From the NCBI RefSeq assembly GCF_031198435.1, contig NZ_CP133548.1, positions 2,700,001-2,764,000 on the forward strand: a DNA stretch of 64,000 bases, read 5' to 3'. Source of the DNA: Pleionea litopenaei. Its GTDB lineage: Bacteria > Pseudomonadota > Gammaproteobacteria > Enterobacterales > Kangiellaceae. Position 1 is the stretch's first letter; every line of letters begins with the position of its first letter. A program made the position numbers and the translations under genes. This document shows, piece by piece, positions 8,201 through 15,872 of this stretch. The notes under the pieces are model-generated. The model worked only from the letters and a program-made list of their open reading frames with translations. It did no database searches and was not told the DNA's origin.

Positions 8201-10170
8201 GTGACCATCATTTGATCGGATGCTAACAGCTCATCATTCTGATCAATATTAATTAACTCCAAGGTCACATTCGATTCAGGAGGGGCTATCGAACCATCCC
8301 ACGTTGGCCTTACGCCAACCATTTGTGAACGCGGCCATACCCACTGATCGAGACTTCGAGAGACTGGACGCCCACCCGATTCATACAAACTTACTCGAGT
8401 GGTTAATCGCAATGGTTGTGAGGTCTTTGACCAAAGGTTGGGAATAGTGAGTTGCGCGGCACCCTGGTCATTAAGTTTGATAGGATTCAGATCTTTTTCG
8501 AGATCGAAATCCCTGAAATCTTCGACGCCAAAAATAAAATCCTGATATTTTTCTGAAAGAGTACGCGCTTGGCGAAGAATAACCGTTGCTTCAGCCCGGT
8601 TATTCGCTGCCGGAGCTCCGTACAAGTAATCTCCTTGCAATGAAATGGTGGCATCTTCACGATTAGTCAGCACTGACTTATCGGCAGTTAATTGCAGCTT
8701 CATTCGTTCAGGAAGAAAGTCTTCTACTTGAAAAGAATAATCAAATTTGTCGTCGTTTCCTAACTTAACCTCAAAGCGCCAGTCTCCCGTTAACGTATTT
8801 TTAGGCACACTAAACTCATGCTCGTAAAATGCTTGAGCATCGCCCTGCCAAACAAACGACTGAAAGGTTCTTCCATCAGGCCGTTTGATCGTTACCTGAA
8901 GCGGTTGCGGCTCAATTAATCGCGCATCATTGTCACGCAATAAACCTCTCACACGAACGGTTTCGCCAGGTCGATACAATTCTCTTGGACCATACAAGAA
9001 GAGTTCTAGAGACTGCTGTGGACGGCTAGCTAACTTATATTCAGTGAGATCCATCGCCGGTTTTTGCAATTTTAAAATTGATAAGTGACCATCTCGCTGA
9101 GCTAAGGCGACGTATGCTCGCTGATCAACCGAGTCTGCCGCCACCGAAACACCATTGATTTCTGCGAATCCTTGCGCATCCGTTTGTTTTTCTGCGAGAA
9201 CCTGTCCTTTGCGATTTAAAATCCGAACAGTGACATTACTTTGAGGCTTTGCCGAAACCGTATGATTGACAAAGGCCAACTGCTGCTGTCCGATACTGCG
9301 AATTTGAAAACCAAGATCACTGACTGAGAACCAAGTCACTTGATAGCGGTAAGGGTAATCTCCAGCCCCTTTCATAACCGCAATGTAAATACCCGGTTGC
9401 TGTAACGCTTGAACATTCTTGAGAGGGATCAGTGAACTGCGCCGACGGTTGGGGGTATAGTTTAGATCGTAGCGCGCACTGAACACTAACTGAGAGTAGC
9501 TTTTAAGGCGCTGCAATTCATAGTAATCATCACCCAAATAGCTAGCTAAAAAATCGCTCAACTGTGTGTCGTTTACCCGGTGAAAATCAATATCAACGGC
9601 TGGAACATTGATTGCCTCGACGCTTAATCCGTCTGACAAAGCAACCGACAATTGCGAACCTGTGCTAGTAAAACGAACCTGCTCTTGACTGCGCGCTGTG
9701 CGAACGGTTTGTTGCTTATCACGATCGAGTAACCGACCGTTAATGGCCGGAAGACCTTTATTGACTTTGATTTGATAACGAACTTCTGGCTCTATAAATG
9801 GAAAGTACGCAATGTTCATACTTTCACTTAAGATCCACTCTCCCGAAACCGGCTCCGACTTCTCTTTGGTCAACTCGATATAACGAGCAAGGCTCAATTG
9901 CGGGTCGATTGGAACTGAGAAAGTAATTGCGAGGGCGGGGCCACCATCATAAATCTGCTCTGAAATATTCAGTACACTGAAAGGTGTCGCAGAAAACTCT
10001 TCACTCAACTGTTTACGCTGATCTTCGGCCAGTGTTGGTGATTGATACTGTGGTGAGGTCGCTTTGCTAACCGGCGCTTCATTCACCTGTTGCGGTGCAG
10101 AGGAATCACACCCAATGATGATAACGCTTAGAATAGCCGCCCCAATTAACTTACCTAGCCAAATTCGCAT
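5230..10170 (-). CDS. yfhM: Bacterial alpha-2-macroglobulin lipoprotein
   Basis: 1646 residues. The N-terminus is a lipoprotein signal with lipobox IIGC (Cys21). MG1/MG-type and bait-region domains follow, then a thioester domain with the intact CLEQ motif in YPYGCLEQ (Cys about 1171), and a C-terminal receptor-like domain. Family members trap attacking proteases in the periplasm by covalent thioester capture and are thought to protect the cell when the envelope is breached, with PBP1C repairing the wall. The ATG at 10170 is preferred over a TTG at 10185 because a GAGGGAAG ribosome site lies about 7 bases before it. The next gene, pbpC, starts three bases downstream. Confidence 0.95.
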   Translation of the reverse strand: MRIWLGKLIGAAILSVIIIGCDSSAPQQVNEAPVSKATSPQYQSPTLAEDQRKQLSEEFSATPFSVLNISEQIYDGGPALAITFSVPIDPQLSLARYIELTKEKSEPVSGEWILSESMNIAYFPFIEPEVRYQIKVNKGLPAINGRLLDRDKQQTVRTARSQEQVRFTSTGSQLSVALSDGLSVEAINVPAVDIDFHRVNDTQLSDFLASYLGDDYYELQRLKSYSQLVFSARYDLNYTPNRRRSSLIPLKNVQALQQPGIYIAVMKGAGDYPYRYQVTWFSVSDLGFQIRSIGQQQLAFVNHTVSAKPQSNVTVRILNRKGQVLAEKQTDAQGFAEINGVSVAADSVDQRAYVALAQRDGHLSILKLQKPAMDLTEYKLASRPQQSLELFLYGPRELYRPGETVRVRGLLRDNDARLIEPQPLQVTIKRPDGRTFQSFVWQGDAQAFYEHEFSVPKNTLTGDWRFEVKLGNDDKFDYSFQVEDFLPERMKLQLTADKSVLTNREDATISLQGDYLYGAPAANNRAEATVILRQARTLSEKYQDFIFGVEDFRDFDLEKDLNPIKLNDQGAAQLTIPNLWSKTSQPLRLTTRVSLYESGGRPVSRSLDQWVWPRSQMVGVRPTWDGSIAPPESNVTLELINIDQNDELLASDQMMVTLVRENADYYWQWNDGWSYQQSMRNVPVYSKSLSTAKDQKLTLTVPVQYGNYRLEVRNQQNELLNSYRFFAGWRWDRNAEGETGRPDMVQLAWNKDAFSAGDVAKLQVTAPYNGEAIITVEADNLLWHGVQPLVDGKGTVDIPVAANWRRHDIYTTVTVIRQGEAKTKRLPKRAFGLLHLPLDRTSRQLTVALEAPEKVLPESTLATKIKVSGQTTGSVNVTLAAVDVGVLSLHRHVTPKPHQWFFTKRRYQSEIRDTWGSLIEQLSDKSARQRFGGDSDVELSRGGDAPVSDVQVVSLVSDKVELDANGEAIIELPLPYFNGELKLMAVAFSDQEFGHQDGRVTVAAPLVAEISMPRFLGFSDQSEATLDLQNMTEEQQVLTLTFSADAAIGDERLQRSITLSPKQKQVLKLPIKGMQSSGAGKVTVNIVEDNQNKSDAVNLQREWILGLRSPYAAELRQWDAVLKPNQTQGLSAKLFAGLQVPGQHLIVNASDQPPFNAAEHFSRLMSYPYGCLEQTTSRVWPLLLATEAELLQYDATDNKEIAKQRSKLVGQAISRILSMQRSDGSFGLWSNQSPESHWLTAYATDFLLTAKDYGFAVDAKALESAMKRLQRYVTTSGKMWSENRHYSSDPDHYHISYRAYAAFVLARKQQLRLSDARNLYDRYAKLAKTRLPLAYLASALEMSGDVKRADQAWTSALSAQKPSVQYAGDYGSVIRDQALTTVLALQSKVVKDPWALLFKLRDELRDRRWLSTQERVTLFKLAQNFNASNKQTWQMQVSFDAKPQSVETTGRWLKHFVANQIPQQTEFKSNFSKPLYLTAQVQGYPTVAPAPISDGIRVRRTFYSETGAPIDLAQVTTGDLLLVRIDVQTTDENQLPEGMLVDLLPAGLELENQNLESAVKMDEMVVGKRKVSEWMSATRLNHQEYRDDRFVAALPIYRRRDATVFYLARAVTPGTYLIPPTQVEDMYRPYIRAIGKSEGTITILPK

Positions 10171-10385
10171 TGCAACTTCCCTCAAGTTCTTTTAATTATT
10201 ACTGCAAGTATCTTAGCAATCTTTTAACGTTAGATTATGGCAAAAGATGTCAAAAAAAGGGCAAATACCCCAATACCTTAACAATGGACGATCTCTTACA
10301 AAAAGTCGATATTGCGGCTTACAGCCATCGCAAACTCATATTGATATACTTCCACCCCTTAGTAAACATGAACTAGGGAATGGAC

Positions 10386-10562
10386 ATGCTAGCGCGCAAC
10401 ACCCCCAGAGACCGAGTGTTTCATCAACCCCGAGGCTGGTTTTTTGCCACTCGCGAGGGCATTGATATGGGCCCTTTTCCAGACAAAGCGAGTGCTGAAC
10501 TTGAAATGGTTTGCTACATAAGAGACATGAAATTCATGGATCGCGCACGAGCCAATAAATAA
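10386..10562 (+). CDS. Small conserved protein, DUF6316-like
   Basis: 58 residues. The core RGWFFATREGIDMGPFPDKASAELE resembles the short DUF6316-type proteins of marine gammaproteobacteria, in which a 'FxTREGxDMGPF' motif is conserved. The function of that family is unknown. The ATG at 10386 is chosen over one at 10380 because AGGGA lies seven bases before it, a normal spacing; the other would be one base away. No signal peptide. A 170-base AT-rich trailer ends in a strong terminator. The family match is from memory of the motif, so moderately sure. Confidence 0.7.
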   Translation: MLARNTPRDRVFHQPRGWFFATREGIDMGPFPDKASAELEMVCYIRDMKFMDRARANK

Positions 10563-10660
10563 ATTTAAGTTTTTTAAACGTTTTTAGGAACTTTTAAGAA
10601 AACCACTCGTCTGAGTATTAGTGATTGTAAAGTTTTAACCAATTCCGGTTGTTTTGAGTT

Positions 10661-10695
10661 GTTTTTGAAGTATTTTTTTGAAGTATTTTTTTGAG
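10661..10695 (+). repeat. Short tandem repeat, 13-base unit
   Basis: Nearly three copies of a TTTTTTTGAAGTA unit stand head to tail in the trailer of the small gene ending at 10562. It may be polymerase slippage; no known function. The remainder of the 10563-10734 stretch is AT-rich and holds no credible coding frame. Confidence 0.7.
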
Positions 10696-10734
10696 ATAGT
10701 AAACCCACTCTTTGGTTGAATAAGTGAGAGACTT

Positions 10735-10759
10735 GCCCCGCACTGCGGGGCTTTTTTTT
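10735..10759 (+). terminator. Intrinsic terminator
   Basis: GCCCCGC/GCGGGGC stem with a short ACT loop followed by eight T residues on the plus strand. It ends the transcript of the small gene at 10386, or a small RNA starting in its trailer. Confidence 0.9.
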
Positions 10760-10804
10760 GCCTAACTACTTGCGAATTTAAAGGCCAAAAAGAGCGAAGG
10801 ACGT

Positions 10805-11431
10805 TTAGGAAGCCGCTTGAGCTAAGACTTCTGGTTCCATAAGTTGAAGCAAATAGCTTCTAAAACACTCTGCCATATCGTCAAGTACTTGCTCGTTCTT
10901 GCAGCATTTGGCAACACCAATGATGCCCTGCAAAGAAGCGAGTAAAAAGCGAGCTACTTTCTGCGGATCGACATCGGCTCTGACAACCCCGCTTTGCTGA
11001 CCTCGCACTAGTGCATCTGCGATGGCCTCTGACCAACGAAAGTAAACCGTATCTAAGCGCTCCCGAAAGCCTTCATCAATCGGCGACATTTCTTGGCTTA
11101 AATTATTGATTGGGCAGCCTTTTTCAATTTCTGAGACGGTTTTACCGGCGCGCTCACTCTCACAGATTTCGATAAGCGTTAGCACCGGATTCTCAGAAGT
11201 CTTAAGCGGCCCGACCCATCGCTCCATAACATCTTGACCAAGAATTTCATCAACGATGGCATACCCAATCGCCATTTTATTGGTAAAGTGATGATATAGA
11301 GCACCTTTGGTGAGCCCGGTTCTCTGCAAAATATGCTCTACGCGCATGCCTTGGAATCCACGAAGATGAATTTCTTCGAGTGCGGCATCGAGTATTTTGC
11401 GCCGTGTTTGGTCAGGGTTGCGGCTCACCAT
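10805..11431 (-). CDS. TetR/AcrR family transcriptional regulator
   Basis: 208 residues. The N-terminal TetR DNA-binding domain (about residues 8-58) shows the typical RRKILDAALEEI, MRVEHILQRTGLTKGALYHHFTNK helix-turn-helix. The C-terminal half is a ligand-sensing domain with two neighbouring cysteines (AKCCKNEQ). It is the last gene of a three-gene unit behind an RND exporter and a LolA-like protein (17-base gap). A perfect TetR-style palindrome lies inside the operon's promoter (14621-14638). It is therefore very likely an autorepressor of this operon, responding to an unknown lipid or hydrophobic ligand. Confidence 0.92.
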   Translation of the reverse strand: MVSRNPDQTRRKILDAALEEIHLRGFQGMRVEHILQRTGLTKGALYHHFTNKMAIGYAIVDEILGQDVMERWVGPLKTSENPVLTLIEICESERAGKTVSEIEKGCPINNLSQEMSPIDEGFRERLDTVYFRWSEAIADALVRGQQSGVVRADVDPQKVARFLLASLQGIIGVAKCCKNEQVLDDMAECFRSYLLQLMEPEVLAQAAS

Positions 11432-11448
11432 AATGTCTTACCTCTAAA

Positions 11449-12231
11449 CTATCGAATGCGTTTCAGCGCATTTTTATTAAAGTCTCTTTCATCCACACCG
11501 GTTTTAAACTCGTAGTCGCTCCACTCCAGAATAGTGCTGGTGCCTTTTAAGTGATTTTCCATGGTCATCTTATAAGCACGCCAAAACTTGTCTAAAAATT
11601 GCTTATAGTTGGTGTTAGTCAACGTCTTTAATAGCGCATTTTTTCGATCATAATACTTTGTTTTCAAAATGCGATACTCTTTTTGATCAATATAATTCAC
11701 CAAACGAGTGTATCCAGAGTGCTTATAGGTCGGCGTACTCTCGACGACAAATACGTTTTGACCATCAACCATTTCATCGCCAATATATTTATATTGATAC
11801 TTGTCGAGTTCAAAAGAGGACAAATCTTCGAAAGAAAATTCGCTGCCCATAAACGGACCTGACTTATTGCTCGAAGAAATGCGCTTGACTCGTTTTAACG
11901 CCGGTAAGTATAGCCATTGTTCATCTGGAACCTGTGCGTGAGAAAACGACAAGAATGCCGTTCCCTGAACGTCTTTCGGCTCATCAAAAATGGTCAGGCT
12001 CTTATCGCCGTCATCAGCGACCTCTAACGATTGCACACGAATTTTCCGCACAGAAGTGTTGCCAGACTTACTAATGAGAGTCATCAGCATATTCGCTTTG
12101 GAGTTATCCCAACCAGTATTGCGTCGCTCCGCTTCTTTAGCGATTTCTAATCCTTTTTCTTCCGCACTTTGAGACCATGCACTAAGCGGCAGTATTATCA
12201 GCCAAGCGAGAATTATGTGTTTCTTTAGCAT
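11449..12231 (-). CDS. LolA-like outer membrane lipoprotein-sorting protein
   Basis: 260 residues with a Sec signal peptide (about 1-20, ending AWSQS). It has the fold signature of the COG2834/DUF4292-like LolA-type proteins: LQSLEVADDGDKSLTIFDEPKDVQGTAFL, then DEQWLYLPALKRVKRISSSNKSGPFMGSEFSYEDL-like text. Such proteins are periplasmic lipid-binding carriers, commonly encoded beside MMPL-type RND transporters. It probably receives or delivers a hydrophobic substrate for its neighbour. The ATG lies inside the 3' end of the RND gene (50-base overlap, different frame), implying translational coupling. Confidence 0.88.
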   Translation of the reverse strand: MLKKHIILAWLIILPLSAWSQSAEEKGLEIAKEAERRNTGWDNSKANMLMTLISKSGNTSVRKIRVQSLEVADDGDKSLTIFDEPKDVQGTAFLSFSHAQVPDEQWLYLPALKRVKRISSSNKSGPFMGSEFSFEDLSSFELDKYQYKYIGDEMVDGQNVFVVESTPTYKHSGYTRLVNYIDQKEYRILKTKYYDRKNALLKTLTNTNYKQFLDKFWRAYKMTMENHLKGTSTILEWSDYEFKTGVDERDFNKNALKRIR

Positions 12232-14539
12232 GTTGTTTTTCCTCTAACTTAATTAATAGGGGAGGGAGTAATAGAAAGTCGACAATCAAGGCTATAGCAA
12301 TAGTCATAGCCGTCATCATGCCCATTTCACTATTCATAGTAAACGTCGACAAGGTCATTATGTAAAAGCCTGCGACCAATACAATGGTGGTGACGGTTAA
12401 CGCCATTCCAACCGTTTGAAAAGCATAGCGGACAGCGTCTTCTGGGCTGAGCCCTTTCTCTCGCCGCGCTCGTAAGTACTTACTTAAAAAGTGCACCGTA
12501 TCGTCGACTACGATACCGAGAGTCATTCCAAATACCACCGATAATCCCATACCGACATTAGCGACCAACAGCCCCCAAAGACCGAACGCAATGGTCGCCG
12601 GTAGTAAGTTTGGAATTAAACTCAGAACGCCAAGTTTAACTGAGCGCAATGCGACCATTAAAATCCCAGAGATCAAAATTAGAGCAATAGCCGTTCCACC
12701 AAGGCTGCTTTTGATATTTCGCTCTCCGATATGAGCAAACATCAAGTTTGAGCTTGCGGCATCAATGTTATATTGCGGCGCATTGGTGGCAAACCACTCT
12801 CGAACACGAACCTCTAAATCTAACAGTTCATTCGAAGAGAGGTTATATAAGGTGAGTCCTACTCTAGCTGCCGATTTATCTAAATTAATTTGATTGGTGA
12901 GATCTAACCCTTGCGGCAGCGACATTTCATACAACAATAGATATTGGGCGGCTAAATCTTTTTGTTCTGGAAGTCGATTCCAGCTTGGATCATCACCATG
13001 CATATTTTTATTCAGTCGCTTCATAATATGCGTGATCGACTCAACGTGACGCACTTCAGGCCAGGTCTTTGCCGTATCAACAAACCGCTCTAGAGTTTTC
13101 AAGTAAGCTGGATCAGATACCCCATTACTCTCGCCGGTTTTTACCGCAACAAAGATATTGTAGATACCGGTCAAATGCTCACTGGTAAAGTCTGTGTCGG
13201 CTCGAAAAGGCACTTCTTCACTGAAATACTTAACAAATTCATCGTTCAGTTGATTATTCGGAATAAATGCCATGGCTCCAACGGATAATAACGCTACGCT
13301 GGGTAACAGGATACGACGCTTGTTAATCACCCAATCGCCCAAATTATCCATCCAATGATACGCCTTGGGCTCTTTTGCTGAGACCTTCACCGGAAGAATC
13401 ATCATAATGGCGGGTAAGAATGTTACTGAAAAGACAAAAGCCAAGGTCACGCCAATCGCAATAATATTTCCAAAGTCATGCAAAGGTGGTACATCAGAAG
13501 CATTCATGCTTAAAAAGCCGATAACCGTCGTAAGACTGGTGAGAAACACCGGTTGCATGTTGATTCTTAATGACTCAACCATGGCTTGCTCTTTGCTGTC
13601 TCCACGCCGTAATTGCTGTAAAAACGTCACCAAAATATGCACTGCATCAGCAACCCCCATTGTAAGAATTACAATCGGTGTACTCATCGCCGGACCGGTT
13701 AGGTAACCCCCTAGCCAAAAGAAAATACCCCAAGCGGCTACGATTGAAAACGCATTCAATAGCAGCGACGCGAAAACGCCACTAACCGTGCGCACCATAA
13801 ACCACATAAAAATTGGAACGACAACAAACCCCATCAAGGGCAGCAATGACATTAGATCATTTTGAGTGGCTTCTGGGAATGAAACATTCATCATCACCAT
13901 GCCTGTTATTCTGACTTCAAGATTGGGGTCTTTTTCACGTAACTGCTGCGCCAAGTCACGAGCAAAACCTGCCACCTTCATGACCGCCGTTTTTTCTTTC
14001 ATTGTTTGTGGATCATCCGGCATTTGCACCGTTACGTTAACCGCGGTTGTTTGACGATCTTGAGAAATTAATCGATTGAGGAGTAAGGGCTCACTGGTCG
14101 CTATGTCACCAATTTTTTGCAGTTCTTCTGCGGTCAGATCATCTGGCGATAAAACGAGGTTCTCGACAATTAAATCATCATCTTCGGCATAGGTGTATTG
14201 AAAGTTGGTGATCGAATCGACTCGAGTCGATAACGGCGTTTGCCAGGCTTCTTCTGTGAGCCACTCTATCGAGGCTAAAGTTTGATTGGTAAAAACGCTG
14301 CCTTGCTTGGGCCGAATGACAAACATAACATTATCGGCCTTAGAGTAAGTATCTTGCATCTCGTCAAAAGCGACTAACTCTGGATTCTCTTCTGAAAAGA
14401 AAATTCGATAGTCACTTTTGAAGTCAAAGTTTTTAAATCCTAACCCAGCTAAGACCAGAGTCGCTAAGGTTAAAGCGACCACTAACCAGCGCATACGGAT
14501 AATCCATTGCGCGTAACGAATAACGAGTGAATTTGACAT
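12182..14539 (-). CDS. MMPL-family RND exporter
   Basis: 785 residues. Two repeats each have one leading membrane helix, a large periplasmic domain and about five further helices (leading helices near 14-35 and about 410-430). The second half holds the typical GMTLGIVVDDTVHFLSKYLRAR segment, and the first has the equivalent GVADAVHILVTFLQQL. This is the COG1033/MMPL branch of RND permeases, which move lipids or other hydrophobic compounds (HpnN and MmpL3 are relatives) and use proton motive force. It is the first gene of the operon, with a LolA-like partner and a TetR regulator behind it. The substrate is unknown. Confidence 0.92.
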   Translation of the reverse strand: MSNSLVIRYAQWIIRMRWLVVALTLATLVLAGLGFKNFDFKSDYRIFFSEENPELVAFDEMQDTYSKADNVMFVIRPKQGSVFTNQTLASIEWLTEEAWQTPLSTRVDSITNFQYTYAEDDDLIVENLVLSPDDLTAEELQKIGDIATSEPLLLNRLISQDRQTTAVNVTVQMPDDPQTMKEKTAVMKVAGFARDLAQQLREKDPNLEVRITGMVMMNVSFPEATQNDLMSLLPLMGFVVVPIFMWFMVRTVSGVFASLLLNAFSIVAAWGIFFWLGGYLTGPAMSTPIVILTMGVADAVHILVTFLQQLRRGDSKEQAMVESLRINMQPVFLTSLTTVIGFLSMNASDVPPLHDFGNIIAIGVTLAFVFSVTFLPAIMMILPVKVSAKEPKAYHWMDNLGDWVINKRRILLPSVALLSVGAMAFIPNNQLNDEFVKYFSEEVPFRADTDFTSEHLTGIYNIFVAVKTGESNGVSDPAYLKTLERFVDTAKTWPEVRHVESITHIMKRLNKNMHGDDPSWNRLPEQKDLAAQYLLLYEMSLPQGLDLTNQINLDKSAARVGLTLYNLSSNELLDLEVRVREWFATNAPQYNIDAASSNLMFAHIGERNIKSSLGGTAIALILISGILMVALRSVKLGVLSLIPNLLPATIAFGLWGLLVANVGMGLSVVFGMTLGIVVDDTVHFLSKYLRARREKGLSPEDAVRYAFQTVGMALTVTTIVLVAGFYIMTLSTFTMNSEMGMMTAMTIAIALIVDFLLLPPLLIKLEEKQHAKETHNSRLADNTAA

Positions 14540-14611
14540 TGAGCAGGCTTCCTTACTCAGCGAGTGTCATTAAGTATTAAAGATAGCAACGTAATATTGC
14601 GAAGGAGTGAA

Positions 14612-14641
14612 ATTATAAATACAGACCAGTTGGTCTGTCAA
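14612..14641 (-). promoter_or_regulatory. Sigma-70 promoter of the RND/LolA-like/TetR operon
   Basis: On the minus strand a perfect -35 TTGACA (14636-14641) and perfect -10 TATAAT (14612-14617) are separated by 18 bases. They lie about 75 bases before the exporter's ATG. The spacer is filled by a TetR-type palindrome, so repressor binding would block polymerase directly. Confidence 0.88.
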
Positions 14642-14647
14642 ACAGAC
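14621..14647. promoter_or_regulatory. TetR-type operator with a third half-site
   Basis: ACAGACCA and TGGTCTGT form a perfect inverted repeat around a two-base GT centre (14621-14638). The right arm is reused in a second inverted repeat, GTCTGT-CAA-ACAGAC (14633-14647), giving three half-sites in 27 bases. The site overlaps the -35 box and fills the spacer of the RND operon promoter. It is also upstream of the divergent lipoprotein gene at 14777. Confidence 0.85.
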
Positions 14648-14776
14648 AAAATGAGAGAGTAGATAATAAAAATGGAACTAAATCACAAAAACAATACTAT
14701 TATCTCAATAATGTATTTTTATTACTGTCTTTTTACGCTTTACTATCTAAAGACATTTGCATCGAAGAGTTGATAA

Positions 14777-15058
14777 ATGAAGTCACTTATTGCTGTATTC
14801 ACCTTTCTTGCACTGCCCGGTTGTAGCTCCTGGGTCGCGAACCCCGTTCACGTTACCGATTGGTATAAAGTCGGCGTACAAGAAGGGAAAGCCGGCTATA
14901 CCCTTAGTTGGCGACAAAACTACCATAAGGTCCGTGGCAAAACCCCAGAGTCGTTCAATCTCGATCAGTATAAATTAGGTTTCAAAGAAGGCCGAGAAAC
15001 ATACTGTTCAGTCTCTCTCTGCAACCATCCACACAACAGTATAGTCGAAAACGATTAA
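14777..15058 (+). CDS. DUF2799-like small lipoprotein
   Basis: 93 residues. The signal sequence ends in lipobox LPGC (Cys16), so it is a lipoprotein of the inner or outer membrane. The mature part contains DWYKVGVQEGKAGY and YKLGFKEGRETYC, the paired 'Y.xGxxEG' motifs of the DUF2799 family, whose role is unknown. A GAAGAG ribosome site precedes the ATG. It is divergent from the RND operon with the TetR operator between them, so the same regulator might affect it, though the operator is 140 bases upstream. Confidence 0.8.
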   Translation: MKSLIAVFTFLALPGCSSWVANPVHVTDWYKVGVQEGKAGYTLSWRQNYHKVRGKTPESFNLDQYKLGFKEGRETYCSVSLCNHPHNSIVEND

Positions 15059-15137
15059 GACTCGGCGTTCGACCAGTTGCGAAAGTCTAAAAAAACGATA
15101 GACTCCTCTTTTTGTGGTGAAATGAGACACGACTTCT

Positions 15138-15872
15138 TTGCTCAAAATTGCGACGCAAAATAAAGAGTTAAGCCAAGCAATCGCTGACGTAGGTTACTTT
15201 TCTGAATGTCCCGAACGTTCAGACGTACTCTGGTGGCTTGACTATTCGTCCGACAATAAACTTTCGCTAAGCGGAAAGCTCACTGACTCAACTTTTGACA
15301 TTTTCTTCGACTTTAACGATCCCAGTTTAATGTATCGACTAAAAAATGGCGGTGGTCGAAAGGAGCCCTTAGCAAAAGCCATTGGTTTAAAAGGGAATAG
15401 CTGCCCGAGTGTGATTGATGCTACAACAGGAATGGGACGAGAATCCTTTTTGTTAGCGCATCTCGGCTGTCATGTGACCTCACTAGAACGAAATCCAGTG
15501 ATCTTTTCCTTATTAAATAATGCGTTATCGCGCTATCAAAAACAGTCGACTCTTAATTGGTCGTTGCTTAACCACGATAGCATTCAATATTTATCGGGTT
15601 TACAAAATGAATCGCGTCCCGATGTCGTGTACTTAGACCCGATGTTCCCAGAGCGTAGTAAGTCAGCGGCGGTGAAAAAAGAAATGCGCGTTTTTAAACA
15701 GTTAGCGGGTGAAGACTTAGACGCTGACATGCTCCTTACTGCCGCGTTAAATGCCGCTACTCAGAGAGTTGTAGTCAAGCGGCCAAAGTCAGCTCCTTTT
15801 TTAAATCAACAATCCCCTAGCCACCAAATTGTATCGAAAAAGCATCGTTTTGATGTGTATCTCTCGCATTAA
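15138..15872 (+). CDS. rsmJ: 16S rRNA (guanine1516-N2)-methyltransferase RsmJ
   Basis: 244 residues, close to E. coli RsmJ (250). The SAM-binding motif is VIDATTGMGRESFLLA (about 92-107), followed by LERNPVIFSLL, and the catalytic-type motif is YLDPMFPERSKSAAVKKEMRVF (about 165-186). RVVVKRP and KHRFDVYLSH at the C-terminus are also family marks. The enzyme methylates G1516 in helix 45 of 16S rRNA. The start is a TTG at 15138; an ATG at 15122 is out of frame. Its stop codon abuts the stop of the convergent ABC transporter gene. Confidence 0.93.
   Translation: MLKIATQNKELSQAIADVGYFSECPERSDVLWWLDYSSDNKLSLSGKLTDSTFDIFFDFNDPSLMYRLKNGGGRKEPLAKAIGLKGNSCPSVIDATTGMGRESFLLAHLGCHVTSLERNPVIFSLLNNALSRYQKQSTLNWSLLNHDSIQYLSGLQNESRPDVVYLDPMFPERSKSAAVKKEMRVFKQLAGEDLDADMLLTAALNAATQRVVVKRPKSAPFLNQQSPSHQIVSKKHRFDVYLSH

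Noticed and set aside
10247-10465. 72-codon plus-strand frame overlapping the DUF6316-like gene
   Set aside because: It has no family features and overlaps the better supported gene in another frame.
14790-14978. 62-codon plus-strand frame inside the DUF2799-like lipoprotein gene
   Set aside because: A shadow frame; the overlapping gene has a lipobox, a ribosome site and family motifs.
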